Assembly (NCBI GenBank): GCA_015143295.1
Contig: CM026574.1
Coordinates: forward strand, 16,556,938-16,620,937
Direction: 5' to 3'
DNA: 64,000 nt
Origin: Tetracentron sinense
Lineage: Eukaryota; Streptophyta; Magnoliopsida; Trochodendrales; Trochodendraceae
The position numbers and the translations under genes are program-made. Shown piece by piece: positions 1 to 11,374 of this stretch; the first letter of the stretch is position 1, and every line of letters starts with the position of its first letter. A model generated the notes under the pieces. That model searched no databases. It was not told the DNA's origin and was given only the letters and a program-made list of their open reading frames with translations.

Positions 1-1620
1 ATCTCACTCCCACTTGAAGTTTCTCATGTTCATCCTGAAATGCTTTGAAGCAACGTGTGTACATAGTATCAATCTTAATCAGAGCTAAATATTTGTTGTG
101 GGGATATTCCAAATCTTGATGGGCTTGCAAGATTGCTTCTTTTCCTCTTACTAGCTGGGTCTTCCCCATTGGGCCAATCGCAAGGCTATATCTTCTTGGG
201 ATCCACTAATAGAAAGAATGGGAAAAACTAGCAGGTTGGAAATCGGGTCTTCTATCTAAAGGGGGTAAAAACTTACCCTTATCAGCATTGTGCTTGCAAG
301 CATGCTCACATGTTACCTTTCTCATTTCTCCGTTCCTGTTTGGGGGTCGAAGTATTTGGAGAAGCTTCAGTGGAACTTTCTTTGGAATGGAAAGGACTCT
401 TTTCGTTATCACATAGTGGAGTGTAAACTTGTTTGAACATCCAAAAGAGACGATGGTCTTGGCCTGAGACCTCTTAGATGAGATGAACAAAGTGGTAAGG
501 AAATTGTTGTGGAGGTTTGGGAAATAAGAAAACAGACTATAGAGGAAGGCAATAGAAGGAAATTGTGGTTTAAAAAATATTTGGGTAAGTAATGAGGTGG
601 AGACTAGTTATGGGGCGGGCTTATAGAAAGGGATTTTGAAGGTTCAACCAAATTTCTTAAAAATATATTCGGTTACATGTGGGAAATGGTTCTAATATTG
701 GATTTTGGGTGGATGTGTTGTTGTAAAGTCATCCTTGTGAGCTAAAGAAAAGATAGCAATAGTTGCTAATTATTATCCCATAGTTGTAGGAAAGGTAGTA
801 TGGGAGCCAGTGCTGATGAGGAAATCTCTTCTGTTTGAGGCTTGTTCAATGTCTTCATCTCCTTCAAGTTAACCCCAACGAGAAGGATAGAAAGGTTTGG
901 TCTAATGAAAAGAAAGGAAGATTCACGGTCAAATCCTTCTTGGCCCTATTTGACAAAGTTGATCTTCCTTTCCCTAACAGCATATGGAAGCCGGGTATGG
1001 CCCTCAGGGTATCTTTTTTCTTATGGACTTTGATGCTGGATAGAATCCTGACCTTAGATAACTTGATGAGCTGAGCTTGAAGCATAGTTACTTGAGCGAG
1101 AAGCAGGAAGCGAGACTCAAAAAATCCTTGGGAAACGACAAGCGAAAAATGAGATGTAGGCGCCTCACTATCATTATATTAGTATGGATAAGCATACATT
1201 AGATTTTGCCTTACATTAGATATCTGTAGAGAACTTTGTGCCATAGGTTCCAATCCAACGATACTTGCTCAGGGCTTACATCTTAGTGTGTAGACTCGTT
1301 TGTCCCATCACGTCCCAGGTACTTATCCATCTTTGACTATTGAATGGGACATGTTGGAAGTGAGCTTCTTGGGAAGCGGGCATGGGAAGTAAACTTCTTG
1401 AGAAGCTATCTTCCCACAGTATATATAGTTTTGCTGCAACTACAGATTGGGGAATGATTAATAGGGGTTCCTTTGTAACTAGGGGAGTGAATCAATGAAT
1501 CACTTATTATTAAATTGTAACTATTCTAGGAGATTGTGGGATTGTTTTTAAGTCCAGGTCGGCAGGGGGACTAGATAGATTTTTCTAGTCGTCTTTTGTA
1601 GTGGACATTGTGTATCCTAT
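1..1620 (+). mobile_element. LINE (L1-type) retrotransposon remnant A
   Basis: Degenerate plus-strand LINE coding sequence. Around 208-270 the reading WEKLAGWKSGLLSKGGK matches the conserved block at the end of plant LINE reverse transcriptases. At 835-1075 the zinc-binding reverse-transcriptase (zf-RVT) region is readable (KDRKVWSNEKKGRFTVKSF, then VSFFLWTLMLDRILTLDNL). At 1488-1545 the piece INHLLLNCNYSRRLWD is the next part of the same domain, so roughly 1078-1480 looks like a later insertion. Frameshifts and stops are frequent, so it is dead. It lies inside the upstream intron of the receptor pseudokinase gene. The 5' end is outside the window. Confidence 0.8.
1078..1480. other. Unassigned insertion inside LINE remnant A
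   Basis: This stretch separates two consecutive pieces of the LINE zf-RVT domain. It has no coding similarity I recognise. It contains repeated phrases such as gggaagc and aacttcttg. The boundaries are only inferred from the LINE reading on each side, and no terminal repeats or target duplication were found. Confidence 0.35.
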
Positions 1621-1622
1621 TT

Positions 1623-1646
1623 GGGGGGGGGGGGGGGGGGGGGGGG
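1623..1646. repeat. Poly(G) tract, 24 G in a row
   Basis: An uninterrupted run of 24 guanines on the plus strand, between the two LINE remnants. Such long G runs are uncommon in plant DNA and could form G-quadruplex structure. The exact length may be affected by sequencing or assembly error. Confidence 0.9.
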
Positions 1647-1703
1647 TGGCACTTCTCAAAAGCACTCTTGATAGCCTCCTTGCCTACTTTATGCCCATCT
1701 TGG

Positions 1704-2019
1704 CCATTTTATGCTTAGTCGTTGAGTGGTTTGAGAGAATGCAAAGGGATTTCTGTGGAATGAGAAAGTGGAGAAGAGGAAATACCATTTGGTTTCTTGG
1801 GAGCAAATGTGTCGTCCTATGAAATACAGGGGAGAAAATCTGAAACCATTGAAATAAGTGACCATTTTATGCTTAGTCGTTGAGCGGTTTGAGAGAATGC
1901 AAAGGGATTTCTGTGGAATGAGAAAGTGGAGAAGAGGAAATACCATTTGGTTTCTTGGGAGCAAATGTGTCGTCCTATGAAATACAGGGGAGAAAATCTG
2001 AAACCATTGAAATAAGTGA
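1704..2019. repeat. 158-bp direct tandem duplication inside LINE remnant B
   Basis: 1704-1861 and 1862-2019 are nearly identical head-to-tail copies, differing by a handful of bases (for example gttgagtgg versus gttgagcgg). The period of 158 bp is not a multiple of three, so it also breaks the LINE frame. The high identity suggests it arose after the LINE died. Confidence 0.9.
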
Positions 2020-2479
2020 ATAAAGCATTATTGGGGAAGTGGCTATGGATATCTAGGGAGGAAAAGGACAACCTTTAGAGAAAAATCTTTGTGGCTAAGT
2101 ATGGGGTGAAATCAAGTTGAGAGTCTCGAGTGTTGAGTGGCTCCCATTGGGTGGGGTGTGGAAGGGTATCATGAAGTTTGTTACCATTGTTTATGTGTCA
2201 TATGAGTTATAAAGTAGGTAACATGATAGAGATTAGGTTATGGGAGGACCTTTTGTGCATTGAATCGCGCCTCAGGGATGTTTTGGGGAATCTCTTCCTT
2301 ATAGTCCACAATAGGTTAGCCCTGATTCAGAGTGCTTTGAGTGGGTAGCAGATGAGGTGGTGTGGTGTCCTAGATTGAGGCGTGGGATGAGAGCTGGGAA
2401 CTAGAGGATATGGTACGTCTTTTGAGGCATTTGCAGGACTTCCCCCTTGTCTCCATAATAGGGACGTTGGGATATGGTC

Positions 2480-3615
2480 CAATGTTTTAAAATGCTAAGG
2501 CGTAAGGCGAGGCGTTCCACTTCTCTAAGGCGTGAGGCGTAAGCCTCTTGGGATTTGATTTTCTAATAATTAAATAATTTAAAAAATATTAAAATAAAGG
2601 ATTAGATGTTAATCAATGGCCTGTATCAACTATCAACGGCCTGTACATTGAGTTAAAAAAACACATTAAGTTGATTAATTTTTAATCAACGGCTTGTATT
2701 AACTATCAACAACATGTAGATTAAGTTAAAAAAAACACATTTAATTGATTAAATGTTAATCAACGGCTGTATTGCCCACGACATCATGCGCACGACCAAC
2801 TTAAACCCACGTACTATTTATTTACACCTTTGTCTCCTCTGTCAAGAAGAGGAAAAAAATAGGAAAAAAACGGAAGGGGAGAGTGTGGTGGAATACAAAC
2901 AAATACGGACACGTTCTTCCTCTCTCTCTCTCTCTCTTCTTCTCCTCAGTCCTTTTTTGAATGGCACTATCCAACCAACACATTCCAGAGAAAAAGGGAA
3001 AAAAAGAGGGAATGAGGGAGAGGGGGTTAAAGATGAAAACCTGATTCTTCTTCCAATTTTTTTAATGTCACTGTCCAGCAATGATATACCAGAGGAAAAA
3101 AAAAAGGAACGAGGGAGGGAGGTTGAAGATGAACTAGGTTCTTCTCCTCTATACTTCGTTTATTCCCCTTTTTACAGCATTGTCAAGATGAGAGAAGAGA
3201 ATGCACAAAAGAAGAAGAAAAAAAAAAGAGGGAGAGAAAGTGATGAGAGGAAGGGTCTGAAGACATACTGGATTTGAATTCTTCTTCTCCTTCTTGTTCT
3301 CTGTTAATTTTTTCAGTGGAGAGAGAATGTGACGAGGATACTATTACCAGGGGATAATAACGTAAGCTAATTGTGTTTAAAGTTTACGTAAAGAGGAGGA
3401 TACTATTACCTAGGGGATAATAGCGTAAACCGTACTAGAAAAGCGTTTAAAAGGCTTACACATCTGAGATGCGTATGCTTTTTTCACGCTTCTGTGTTTA
3501 ACGCGCACGCCCTAACTGCTGTCCCGCCTTTTTGTTATGCTTTGTAACGTTTTGTTGACGTCTCGCTTCAAGGCGCACCTTGAGGTGTACGCCCCTTACG
3601 TTTTTTAAAACACTA
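2480..3615. mobile_element. Non-autonomous hAT-like element, 1.14 kb
   Basis: The element starts caatgttttaaaatgc and ends aaaacacta, giving imperfect terminal inverted repeats (TIRs; CAATGTTTTAAAA against TAGTGTTTTAAAA). It is flanked by a perfect 8-bp duplication, atatggtc, at 2472-2479 and 3616-3623. Subterminal aaggcg/cgcctt motifs recur at both ends. Inside are two short tandem duplications (about 90 bp around 2605-2770 and about 60 bp around 3330-3430) and a purine-rich stretch. That stretch yields a 174-codon open frame of low-complexity K/E/R/S composition that I do not regard as a gene. Confidence 0.8.
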
Positions 3616-3633
3616 ATATGGTCTAGGGTCAAC

Positions 3634-3941
3634 CGTAGTGACAAAATGTCGGGGTTTGGGAATAATTCGGTAGGGGTCAAGTTCGGAAAAATTCGGGGAA
3701 AAACTGAGAAATAATCGGAAAAAATAAGAAATAGAATAATAAATATAAAAATATACCGAACAATTTGTTTAAAAAATATACAAAATAAGTAGTTTTTTGC
3801 CAAATTCGGGAATAATTCGAAAAATTCGCAAATAATTCGGGATTCCAATAATTCGCTAAAAATTTGGAGAATAATTAGGCAACCCAAAAATGTGCGAATA
3901 ATTCGTGAATTTTTGAAAAAATGGAGTTTTTTGTTACAGAG
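3634..3941. mobile_element. hAT-like MITE, 308 bp
   Basis: It is flanked by a perfect 8-bp duplication, gggtcaac, at 3626-3633 and 3942-3949. The termini are cgtagtgacaaaa and, on the other strand, ctctgtaacaaaa. The interior is rich in the motif AATTCG, which appears about ten times in both orientations and is typical of the subterminal repeats of hAT MITEs. It interrupts LINE remnant B only 18 bp downstream of the previous element. Confidence 0.8.
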
Positions 3942-4620
3942 GGGTCAACAATGGTTAATTTATAGTGAGATAATGTAAATTTAAAGTGAGATCATTTGCA
4001 TCATCATTCTGTTTAGGGTGACTCACCATTTTCCCATTGGACTGTTTGGAATCATGAAATTTCCTCAAAAGTATCTTTCTTTCTTTGGAATGCTGCTCTA
4101 TATAAGATCCTTACGTGTGACCATTTGAAGAATAGATGGAGAATGGCGATCGTTGTTTTTTGTGCATTTAGGAGTAATCTATGTATCATTTACTACTACA
4201 TTGTCCCATAGCCTTTGTTGTTTGGAAAAATTCCTTTCTCGGGTGGGGATGTGTTGGGTCTTCCCTTACTCCTCTAGGGACATCTTGTCTTGTTGGTCCT
4301 CAACGAGTTTAGAGGCTCTCCAACTGGTTATTTGGTCCTTTTTTACTAGAGCCATTTCGTGGACCATCTGGAAAGAAATGATTAAAAGGGTGTTTGAGAA
4401 TACTTCGGCCCCGTTGCCCATCCTGTGGATTTGACAACTGCTATTATTTTGGACTTCTATTTATATGGAGGTGGACGACATGATTCATTTAGTGTGAGAA
4501 TGTAAAGTTTGAACCAGGGTTAGGAAGATGTAATCCTTTTTCTTGTTTTTCTTGAGATCTACATATGTTTTTCTTGTACTTAGTTTCTATTATTAGTTAT
4601 AGAAGGTTGAAGTACTTAAT

Positions 4621-5285
4621 AATTTGGCTTTATTTATTTCATATTTTTCATTTTTGTGTTTTCTTACACTTACTCTTTGTCAGGGTTGTCTCTTGTTTTC
4701 ATTTTTTTCTCATGTTAAAAGATTTTGAATAGTACGATATTCAGTGTTCCTGAATATGATAAGGTTCATTAGTTGGTACTTTGGTGATTGATAACAGATA
4801 CAGGTAACTGTTGTGGCTTATAGGTTGACAGATCATTTTTTTGGATATGATGAATGATTTTTAGTAAAGTACTCATTATCTACATGTAGTAGTCATTACT
4901 CATTACTTGTGTTTCCTTCTGTTTTTGCATCTTCATACGCCTTCCAATTTGACTCCAGTGACTTCCAAAGTTGATTTCAAAGGAGGATGGACGTAGGAGG
5001 TTGGATATTTCTAGCTCATGTAGTTTTACTGGAGATTTTCGTTTCGTTTTTTGGTTTCTTTTCAGCATAAACTGTGCATCTTTTTTCTGTATCAATAAAA
5101 AAAAAGAAAAAGGATGCATGCTTATTGCTTGCATTAACCAATGTATCCATGATCTACATTCTTGCTTTGGTGTCCTGGTTCAATATCTATGCTTTGATTG
5201 TAGTGTTTTTGCATTCTTGCTTAAGCAGCTTTTAACTCAATGCTCCGCCTGAAGTATTTAATGTCTGAGGTTTGTGTGTATACAG
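4621..5285 (+). other. 3' end of the upstream intron of the receptor pseudokinase gene
   Basis: An AT/T-rich stretch with no coding similarity. It ends in a pyrimidine-rich tract and the acceptor tatacag, with AG at 5284-5285, just before the first LRR exon in the window. No open frame here continues the LRR domain, so the preceding exon must lie upstream of position 1. The intron is therefore at least 5285 bp long. Confidence 0.7.
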
Positions 5286-6959
5286 GTTCCATTCACGGCA
5301 TTAACTCTACGACTTTGAAGGTTTTAAATCTTTCTTCAAATTTACTATCAGACTCCTTGCCTTCTTTTCTGGGAAAATGTGAAATGGTTGATTTGAGCAA
5401 AAATATGATCTCTGGTGACATATCTATGATGCAGAATTGGGGAGACACTTTAGAGGCTATTGATTTGAGTTCAAATGTGTTGTCAGGAAGCTTTCCAAAC
5501 TTGACTTCCCAGTTTGGGAGATTGACTTCTATTAAGATTAGAAATAATTCTTTAGTAGGTGGTCTGCCTCTTATGTTAGGGACCTATCCAAGACTGTCTG
5601 AGGTTGACCTCAGTTATAACAAACTGATTGGGCCTATTCCAAGTAGTTTCTTCAATTCATTGACCTTGATAAACCTGAATCTTTCAGGAAATTGCTTTAC
5701 AGGGACAATCCCTCTTCAAGGTTCAGATACAACCGAATTATTAGTTCTACCTTCTTATCCAAAGATAGAATATCTCGATCTCTCAAGTAATTCACTAACA
5801 GGTACCTTGACTTCAGCAATAGGCAACATGGGGAGGCTTAAACTGCTTAATCTTGCGAACAACAGCTTATCAGGACAGATACCAAGTGAAATGAGCAAGA
5901 TTAGTGGCTTGGAATACCTTGATTTATCTAGAAACAATTTCAAGGGTAAGATCCCTGATGGACTCTCTTTGAGTCTAAATGTATTCAATGTGTCTTATAA
6001 TTATCTATCAGGTCCTATTCCAGAAAACTTAAGGAGTTTCCCCACTACTTCATTTCGTCCTGGAAATGCCTTACTGATCTTCCCAAATGGAATGCCTCCA
6101 CAGAACAGTGGTTCTGGTGGTTTTCATGATATAGGGAAACGTCACAGTTCAAAAGCTAGTATCAGAGTAGCAATTATTGTTGCATCTGTTGGGGCTTCTC
6201 TGATGATTGTCTTTGTTTTACTACTGGTTTATTATCGGGCACAACTTCAAGGATTCCATGGAAGAAGGGGATTGAGCAGCCAAACCACAGGGAGAGATGT
6301 TAAGTTAGGAAGATTTACTCGTCCTTCCCTTTTCAAAATCCACAAAAATGATGATCCAGCCCCAACTTCATTGAGTTTCTCTAATGATCAGTTGCTAACT
6401 TCAAATTCAAGGTCAATGTCTGGGCAGACAGACTTTATTACTGAAATTGCGGAGCATGGTCTACGGGAAGGAAGAGGAACAGGTGCAGAATCTATGAAGC
6501 CTGATGTTCTAGATAATCATCCTCAAACATCTGGACGGAAGTACTCTCCAGGGTCCCCCTTATCTTCCTCTCCCCGTTTTATTGAGGTATGCGAGCAACA
6601 TGTGATGCTAAACGTACATTCACCAGATAGATTGGCTGGGGAGCTTTTCTTCCTGGACATTTCATTAGTATTCACAGCAGAAGAATTATCTCGAGCCCCA
6701 GCAGAAGTTCTTGGCAGAAGTAGCCATGGTACTTTGTACAAGGCTACTCTAGACAGTGGACATATGTTGACGGTTAAATGGTTGCGGGTAGGACTTGTTA
6801 AACTTAAGAAAGAATTTGCTAAGGAAGCTAAAAGAATTGGTTCTATTAGACATCCAAACATCGTTCCACTAAGAGCATATTATTGGGGACCCAGGGACCA
6901 AGAAAGGTTGATTCTAGCAGATTATTTCCGTGGAGATAGTTTGGCTCTACATCTTTATG
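5286..6959 (+). CDS. SIRK1-like (At5g10020 family): LRR receptor-like pseudokinase, internal exon (LRRs, TM, kinase N-lobe)
   Basis: Plasma-membrane leucine-rich-repeat receptor-like protein. This exon encodes about 558 residues. First come some ten LRRs with the LxxLDLSxNxLxGxIP pattern (for example YLDLSSNSLTGTL, LLNLANNSLSGQIPSEM). A membrane segment follows at nt 6164-6235 (IIVASVGASLMIVFVLLLVYY). Then come a serine-rich juxtamembrane region, the family hallmark SPDRLAGELFFLD, and the kinase-like N-lobe (EELSRAPAEVLGRSSHGTLY; lysine in LTVKW). Known family: At5g10020 (SIRK1, a sucrose-induced receptor kinase proposed to act on aquaporins) and its relative GHR1. The family is about 1,050 residues, so roughly 300 N-terminal residues, including the signal peptide, are encoded upstream of the window. 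The acceptor is AG at 5284-5285. The donor is G|GTAAGA at 6959/6960, leaving phase 1. There are no internal stops. Confidence 0.9.
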
Positions 6960-7090
6960 GTAAGAGCTTGTTTACTAGCCTCACAAAACATAGCACTTCT
7001 TTCATGCAAGATTTTGATATTGTTATGTTACATGCTAATTGTGCTATGATTTATTATCTGTATACTTCTGTTAATATTCGAGCCTTATAA

Positions 7091-7728
7091 TCTCGTAGAA
7101 AGGTTTTGTGATCATCTTGCTGCATGTTGATTGTGCTCTGATTCATTATTTGTATATTTCAGTTCATTTTCATGCCGTGTACATCTTAGGGTCATTTTAA
7201 ATGTTTATTGAACATTTGAACTTGATATGCTACTCAAGTACAACATCTGGTCCAAAAATATCTGATGCAAGACTTTGCCACTAAGCTTGACGGCATCACA
7301 CATTTTAAATGAAATCCGTTTTGTGGTATTTTAGCCAACTCTATTAGAAATATTTTATTTGAAAGATGCATGCCGAGTCACTGACTGCTTGATCCTTATA
7401 GTGTAAGGGAAAAGCTTTTGAAGTTGTGGATATTCAAATGTTGAGCTTTATGGAATCTGATAAATGCTTTGAAATCATATTGGATTGGCATGCCAGTTAC
7501 TTAGAAGGAACCTCTGTGTTTCAGCATCTCGATGGAGTTAGTGACAGTAGACATGAAGTTTAGAGTTATATTAGCAGTTTTCCACTTAAGTAAACCTTTA
7601 TTTTACTAAACTTAATTGTTCTCGATCTAGCATTTTAATCTTACTGAAGTTGTTTGAACATCCAGTATATCTTGTAAGGAGACAATTATCAGATAGAACA
7701 TACTTTTGAACTCCTAACTAAGGCTTTG
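7091..7728. other. Intronic sequence without recognisable features
   Basis: An AT-rich intronic stretch between the donor exon read-through and the LTR. I see no coding similarity, terminal repeats or RNA gene. Confidence 0.6.
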
Positions 7729-8424
7729 TGATGATGACAGGCCCACGGGCTCAAGATTTATAGCCATACGCAGTGGCACAAGAAGGCCCATGGCTGTCCA
7801 TGAGAATATGAAACCAATGGAATAGGTTCCATTGATTTATTGTATCATTAACTGATTAAAGTAATTAAAAGGGTCTTCTAGAAAGACTAAGAGCCTTTTG
7901 TTGGGAGTTTTTTTTGTTGATCGGTAGCCTTTTGGTGGAAGTTGTAGTTATTAAGTTTTAGAAAGGGCATTAATGAGTCTAGAAAGTTTATTAATGAGTT
8001 AGGAGATTGTTAGTCATTCAATAATTCTCTTTTGGAACTAGTGAGCCTTAAAATTTCCTAAGTCATTCTTTTAATTGTTGTCCTTGGAACTATGTATTTA
8101 TTGGATTTCCTAAATCTTAATAATTATGAAGACAAATCCTATGGGTCTATAAAAGGGGGAGACTATGGCGATGTAAAGCATGAAGATTGAATGAAAGTCT
8201 TTATTAAGTTGTGATTCCTTGCATAGTTGCATTGGTGGTGTGACTTCATCCTTTGGAAGCCTTGGTTGGTGAGAATCTAACTTTACAATCTTCATTAAAG
8301 TAGTGTGACTCTACTTCATATCCTTCTCCCTCTTTCCCTTCTTCATTTGATTTTAAAATTTTTGTCCTCATTATCAACCTTCCATCCCTTAAAAATCTAT
8401 CATTCTTCTTTTCGTCCTACATCA
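7729..8424 (+). mobile_element. Putative 5' LTR of a Ty3/gypsy-type element
   Basis: It starts tgatgatgacagg and ends cctacatca (TG...CA with short inverted ends TGATG/CATCA). A TATA-like tataaaaggggg lies at about 8150-8160. A degenerate primer-binding site, tggcattagag, lies at about 8430, close to the initiator-tRNA-Met type TGGTATCAGAGC. The order LTR, then PBS, then the retropepsin remnant downstream on the same strand is coherent. No second LTR was identified in the intron. The boundaries are by eye. Confidence 0.55.
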
Positions 8425-8588
8425 ATTTTTGGCATTAGAGTAAGTTCTTAACTTCTTGAAAATCTTGTAGAAATATTTCTGCCTGAAGTGGACAATCATA
8501 TGCACCTAAACTTCATAGTCAGCAAGATGAACTTCTTTTGGAGTTCGTGAAGCAAATGCAATATGGTCTCATGTATTTGTGGAGCACT

Positions 8589-8950
8589 TTTTTTTTTATC
8601 GGTAAATCATATGCCATATATATATTAAGAGGAGAAACCAAATAGATACATATAGAAAGCGTTGTGGGTTCACAAAGTTGTGAACCCACAGGCAAAGAGA
8701 AACTAAAAATAAAGCAAGGAACAAAAAACAAAAAGAAAGCGCTGAACTACCCCTATGGTAGAAGAAAAGATCCCAGCAACAAACAAAAGAAGGAAACCCT
8801 GCCCTGACAAAGAAAAAAATCACCCAAGGGCAGCCTGCCTCAACCGCGAGACCCCTAGCTGAGCACCAATCCAGGTTACGATGACGGATCCCCACACAAA
8901 TCCTCTGGGAAGAACCCTAAGAAGTTGATCCAGTAATTGACGCTTAGGGT
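8589..8950 (-). mobile_element. Probable 3' end of a LINE (minus strand) inserted in the gypsy remnant
   Basis: On the minus strand this block ends in a short AT-rich tail followed by a poly(A) run (plus-strand tttttttttatcggtaaatc at 8589), which is typical of plant LINE 3' ends. It separates two parts of the gypsy internal region. No coding domain is intact, and a SINE or other retroposed sequence is the alternative. Confidence 0.4.
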
Positions 8951-9119
8951 GCTGATCTGATCCACTAGAGGACCTAGTTGTTGAAGAATCAGGATATCAT
9001 CCTGAACTTACTCTTGTAATTCGAGGAATTCTAACATTCGAGGAATTCTACCAGTACCAAAGGAAGAGGAGAAAGAAGTTTGGCACCATACCTATATTTT
9101 TCATACCCATGTAGTATGT

Positions 9120-10265
9120 GAATAAAAAATCTAGTAGGTCATCATTGACAGTGGAAGTTGTATGAACGTGGCTTCTCATCATGGTTCAAAATATCGGTAT
9201 CGATTGCTGTATCGGCAAGTCCAAAATAGGATACGTATCGACGTATCGGATGGATACGGCGGAAAAAATCAGGATACGTTAAGAAATGTTTGGATACACA
9301 ATGAAAAACTTGGATACCTTGCATAATTTTTTTTAAAAATGCAAATATAAGCTATTAACAAACTAAATGAATGTCTCCAATTATATTTATAACCATACAT
9401 ATGAGAATTGAGAATTTTATAAGTTAAAAAAGGCGTGCATGCTATGCTAGTAAGAAGATATGGAAATACAAACCATAGTCACTTAACTAAGTATAAAAAA
9501 ACAATTTAGTTATTAAAACCTTATATTCAATGAGTTAACTAAGACTGTATTGAATTACAACCATAAATTTTAAGCTTAATGTATGTCTATTTATGTTGAA
9601 CTGTTACACTGTTAATTGAATTTTTCATCCTGTAGATGAAAATATTTTTAAGACTAAAGTGTGATAACATTTTTTTGCCAAACTTTTGGGTTTTGGTAAT
9701 TTTTGATATAATAAAGTTTATGAAATTTTGATATTTAATAAATACCTTATCATTGAAAGTTGAAATTTTAATTCAATCACTAAAAGATTTTAAAAAGAGA
9801 ATTTTGTTCTTGAACTGAAAGTTAACTTTTATTTTTCAGCAATTTAGATCAAAATAATTTTTATTGAATTCAAATAGAGGGATAACCTTATTTGCATGTT
9901 AATATCTTAAGTATATGAAAACAATATTAATTTAAATCATTTACTTAATAATATTTTTTATAAATAAGTTGTGTGTATTATGTGTGTGCTGTGGATCTTA
10001 GTGTAAATGGAAGGAGAAAAAAAAATTAATTGAAAAATCTCCCATATCAGGCCTGTATCGGTCTGATACGGGGGAGTTTTTTTCCAGCGTACCAGTGTAT
10101 CGGGTAGCTCTAAACAGGATACGTATCAGCCCATATCGATCGATATGTATTGATATTTTATATCATACTTCCCATGAATTGGCTGACAAGAATTGGCTGA
10201 CAAGTTGAATCTAAAGGTTGAAAAGCGCTCACGAGCCTATCAAGTTGCTTTGGTAAACAATACGT
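9120..10265 (+). pseudogene. Ty3/gypsy retropepsin (aspartic protease) remnant, split by a MITE
   Basis: At 9138-9183 the reading IIDSGSCMNVASHH carries the D-S/T-G active-site context of chromovirus-type retropepsins. After the 9184-10167 insertion the sequence resumes at about 10176 as ELADKLNLKVEKRSRAYQV and ALVNNTSSR, the usual continuation of this domain. A 14-bp phrase, gaattggctgacaa, is duplicated at 10175-10203. No reverse transcriptase or integrase follows, so only a fragment of the polyprotein remains. Confidence 0.75.
9184..10167. mobile_element. MITE-like element with GTATCG-rich ends, about 984 bp
   Basis: The two ends are inverted and rich in tatcg/gatacg motifs: gttcaaaatatcggtatcg on the left and gatattttatatcata on the right. 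The insertion sits exactly inside the retropepsin reading. The flanks ctcatcatg and cttcccatg form an imperfect 9-bp duplication. The interior is AT-rich and non-coding. It resembles the longer relic at 10930-14290 and may be its deletion derivative. Confidence 0.6.
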
Positions 10266-10929
10266 CATCCCGGTAAGTACTCAATGCTTGGTTAATATAT
10301 ACTCGAATAAAGCTTCTAGGATCGCACTTGCAGTCCTAGGGCTGAAACCTCATCTTCAAACAATCCGTCTCAATGAAGAAGAAAAAAATCTAGGGTTTTG
10401 AAATAGCAAGAAGAGTGTTTACCCAGCAGAAAAAAAATAGCAAGCGTAGTGTTATTTATATGTAGCGTATAAAATGTTTAAACACTAACATTTAATGAGT
10501 ATAAATAATAAAAGAGCACAGTGAAGTCATCAATGAGTTAGACAAAGTATCTGCATGACTAAACATGGAAGTAACCAAGGGGGCACCAAAAAGAAGTTTC
10601 AGCAAATACCATTATATAACACAGGGGAAGTAATCAATGGGTGAGACATAGTATCTACATGACCACACATGGAAGTAATTGGGGTTGGCCCTACGCCGGA
10701 ACGGACATTCTCAAACGAAACTAGCATGAGAAAAAAATGAAGTTTTTTTGAAATTTAACAAGTGAAACAAACTAACAATGAACAACTATACCATTAATAG
10801 ATCTATAAAGTCAAGTTATTCTGAAATAATACACAAAATAAAGGAAAAGAAAGCCCAAAATGGGAGTTCCATTTTTACTTGGGTCGAAGAGGTACAATTG
10901 ATAATGAAATGGACCGGGTGGCTTAGGCT
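10266..10929. other. Intronic sequence, nothing recognised
   Basis: Probably degraded retroelement sequence. A phrase about gagttagacaaagtatctgcatga recurs once with changes near 10640 (gagacatagtatctacatga), suggesting a small local duplication of about 100 bp. No coding domain was found. Confidence 0.4.
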
Positions 10930-11374
10930 CATGGCTCAAATGTTGGTATCGAAGTACATATATGGAAGTCCAAAATATGATACGTATCGAGGATATGCAC
11001 AGAAATGCTGTAAAAAATAACGGAAACATTGGATACTCGTGGAAACTTAAAAGTATTTTAATGCAAAGGTAACATAAAAAATGGTAGTTAGAGTCATATA
11101 GATATCATTTAAACTATCTATGAGTTCCTGCTATGCATTTGTTCCTAGCACCTCTGATACGCTGTGGGTACATAAATATAGGCTATTACATATATATAGG
11201 CTATATTAAAACAATATAAAGTATGATCATTCAATAAAACATTCAGTTCTAGGTAATGGAATACATAAAGTGAATATATATATATAAAGAGGTAAGCTCC
11301 TTCCATAAACAAAAACAACACATAACAAAAAGTTAATTACGTCTAGTCCATCATCTCTTATAAGGTCGACTACT

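Larger units (their letters stand above)
1650..4620 (+). mobile_element. LINE (L1-type) retrotransposon remnant B, interrupted by two hAT-like elements
   Basis: A second plus-strand LINE copy. From 1650 the end of the reverse transcriptase is readable with frameshifts (LLKSTLDSLLAYFMPI, then RMQRDFCG and NKALLGKWLW). Coding similarity continues to about 2479, resumes briefly at 3616-3633 and again from 3942. The zf-RVT end is seen at 4060-4430 (FLWNAALYKILTCDHLKNRW-like and WTIWKEMIKRVFEN). The two gaps are exactly the hAT-like elements at 2480-3615 and 3634-3941. The tail near 4500-4620 is AT-rich and non-coding. Many stops show it is dead. Confidence 0.75.

Noticed and set aside
2753..3277. 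174-codon open frame
   Set aside because: Low-complexity K/E/R/S product from purine-rich and CT-rich DNA inside a hAT-like element; no domain.
7090..7960. Retained-intron end of the pseudokinase ORF (6960-7090) as true C-terminus
   Set aside because: The donor GTAAGA and the downstream exon restore the conserved kinase-like domain, so the read-through is probably not the main product; I keep it only as a possible truncated isoform.
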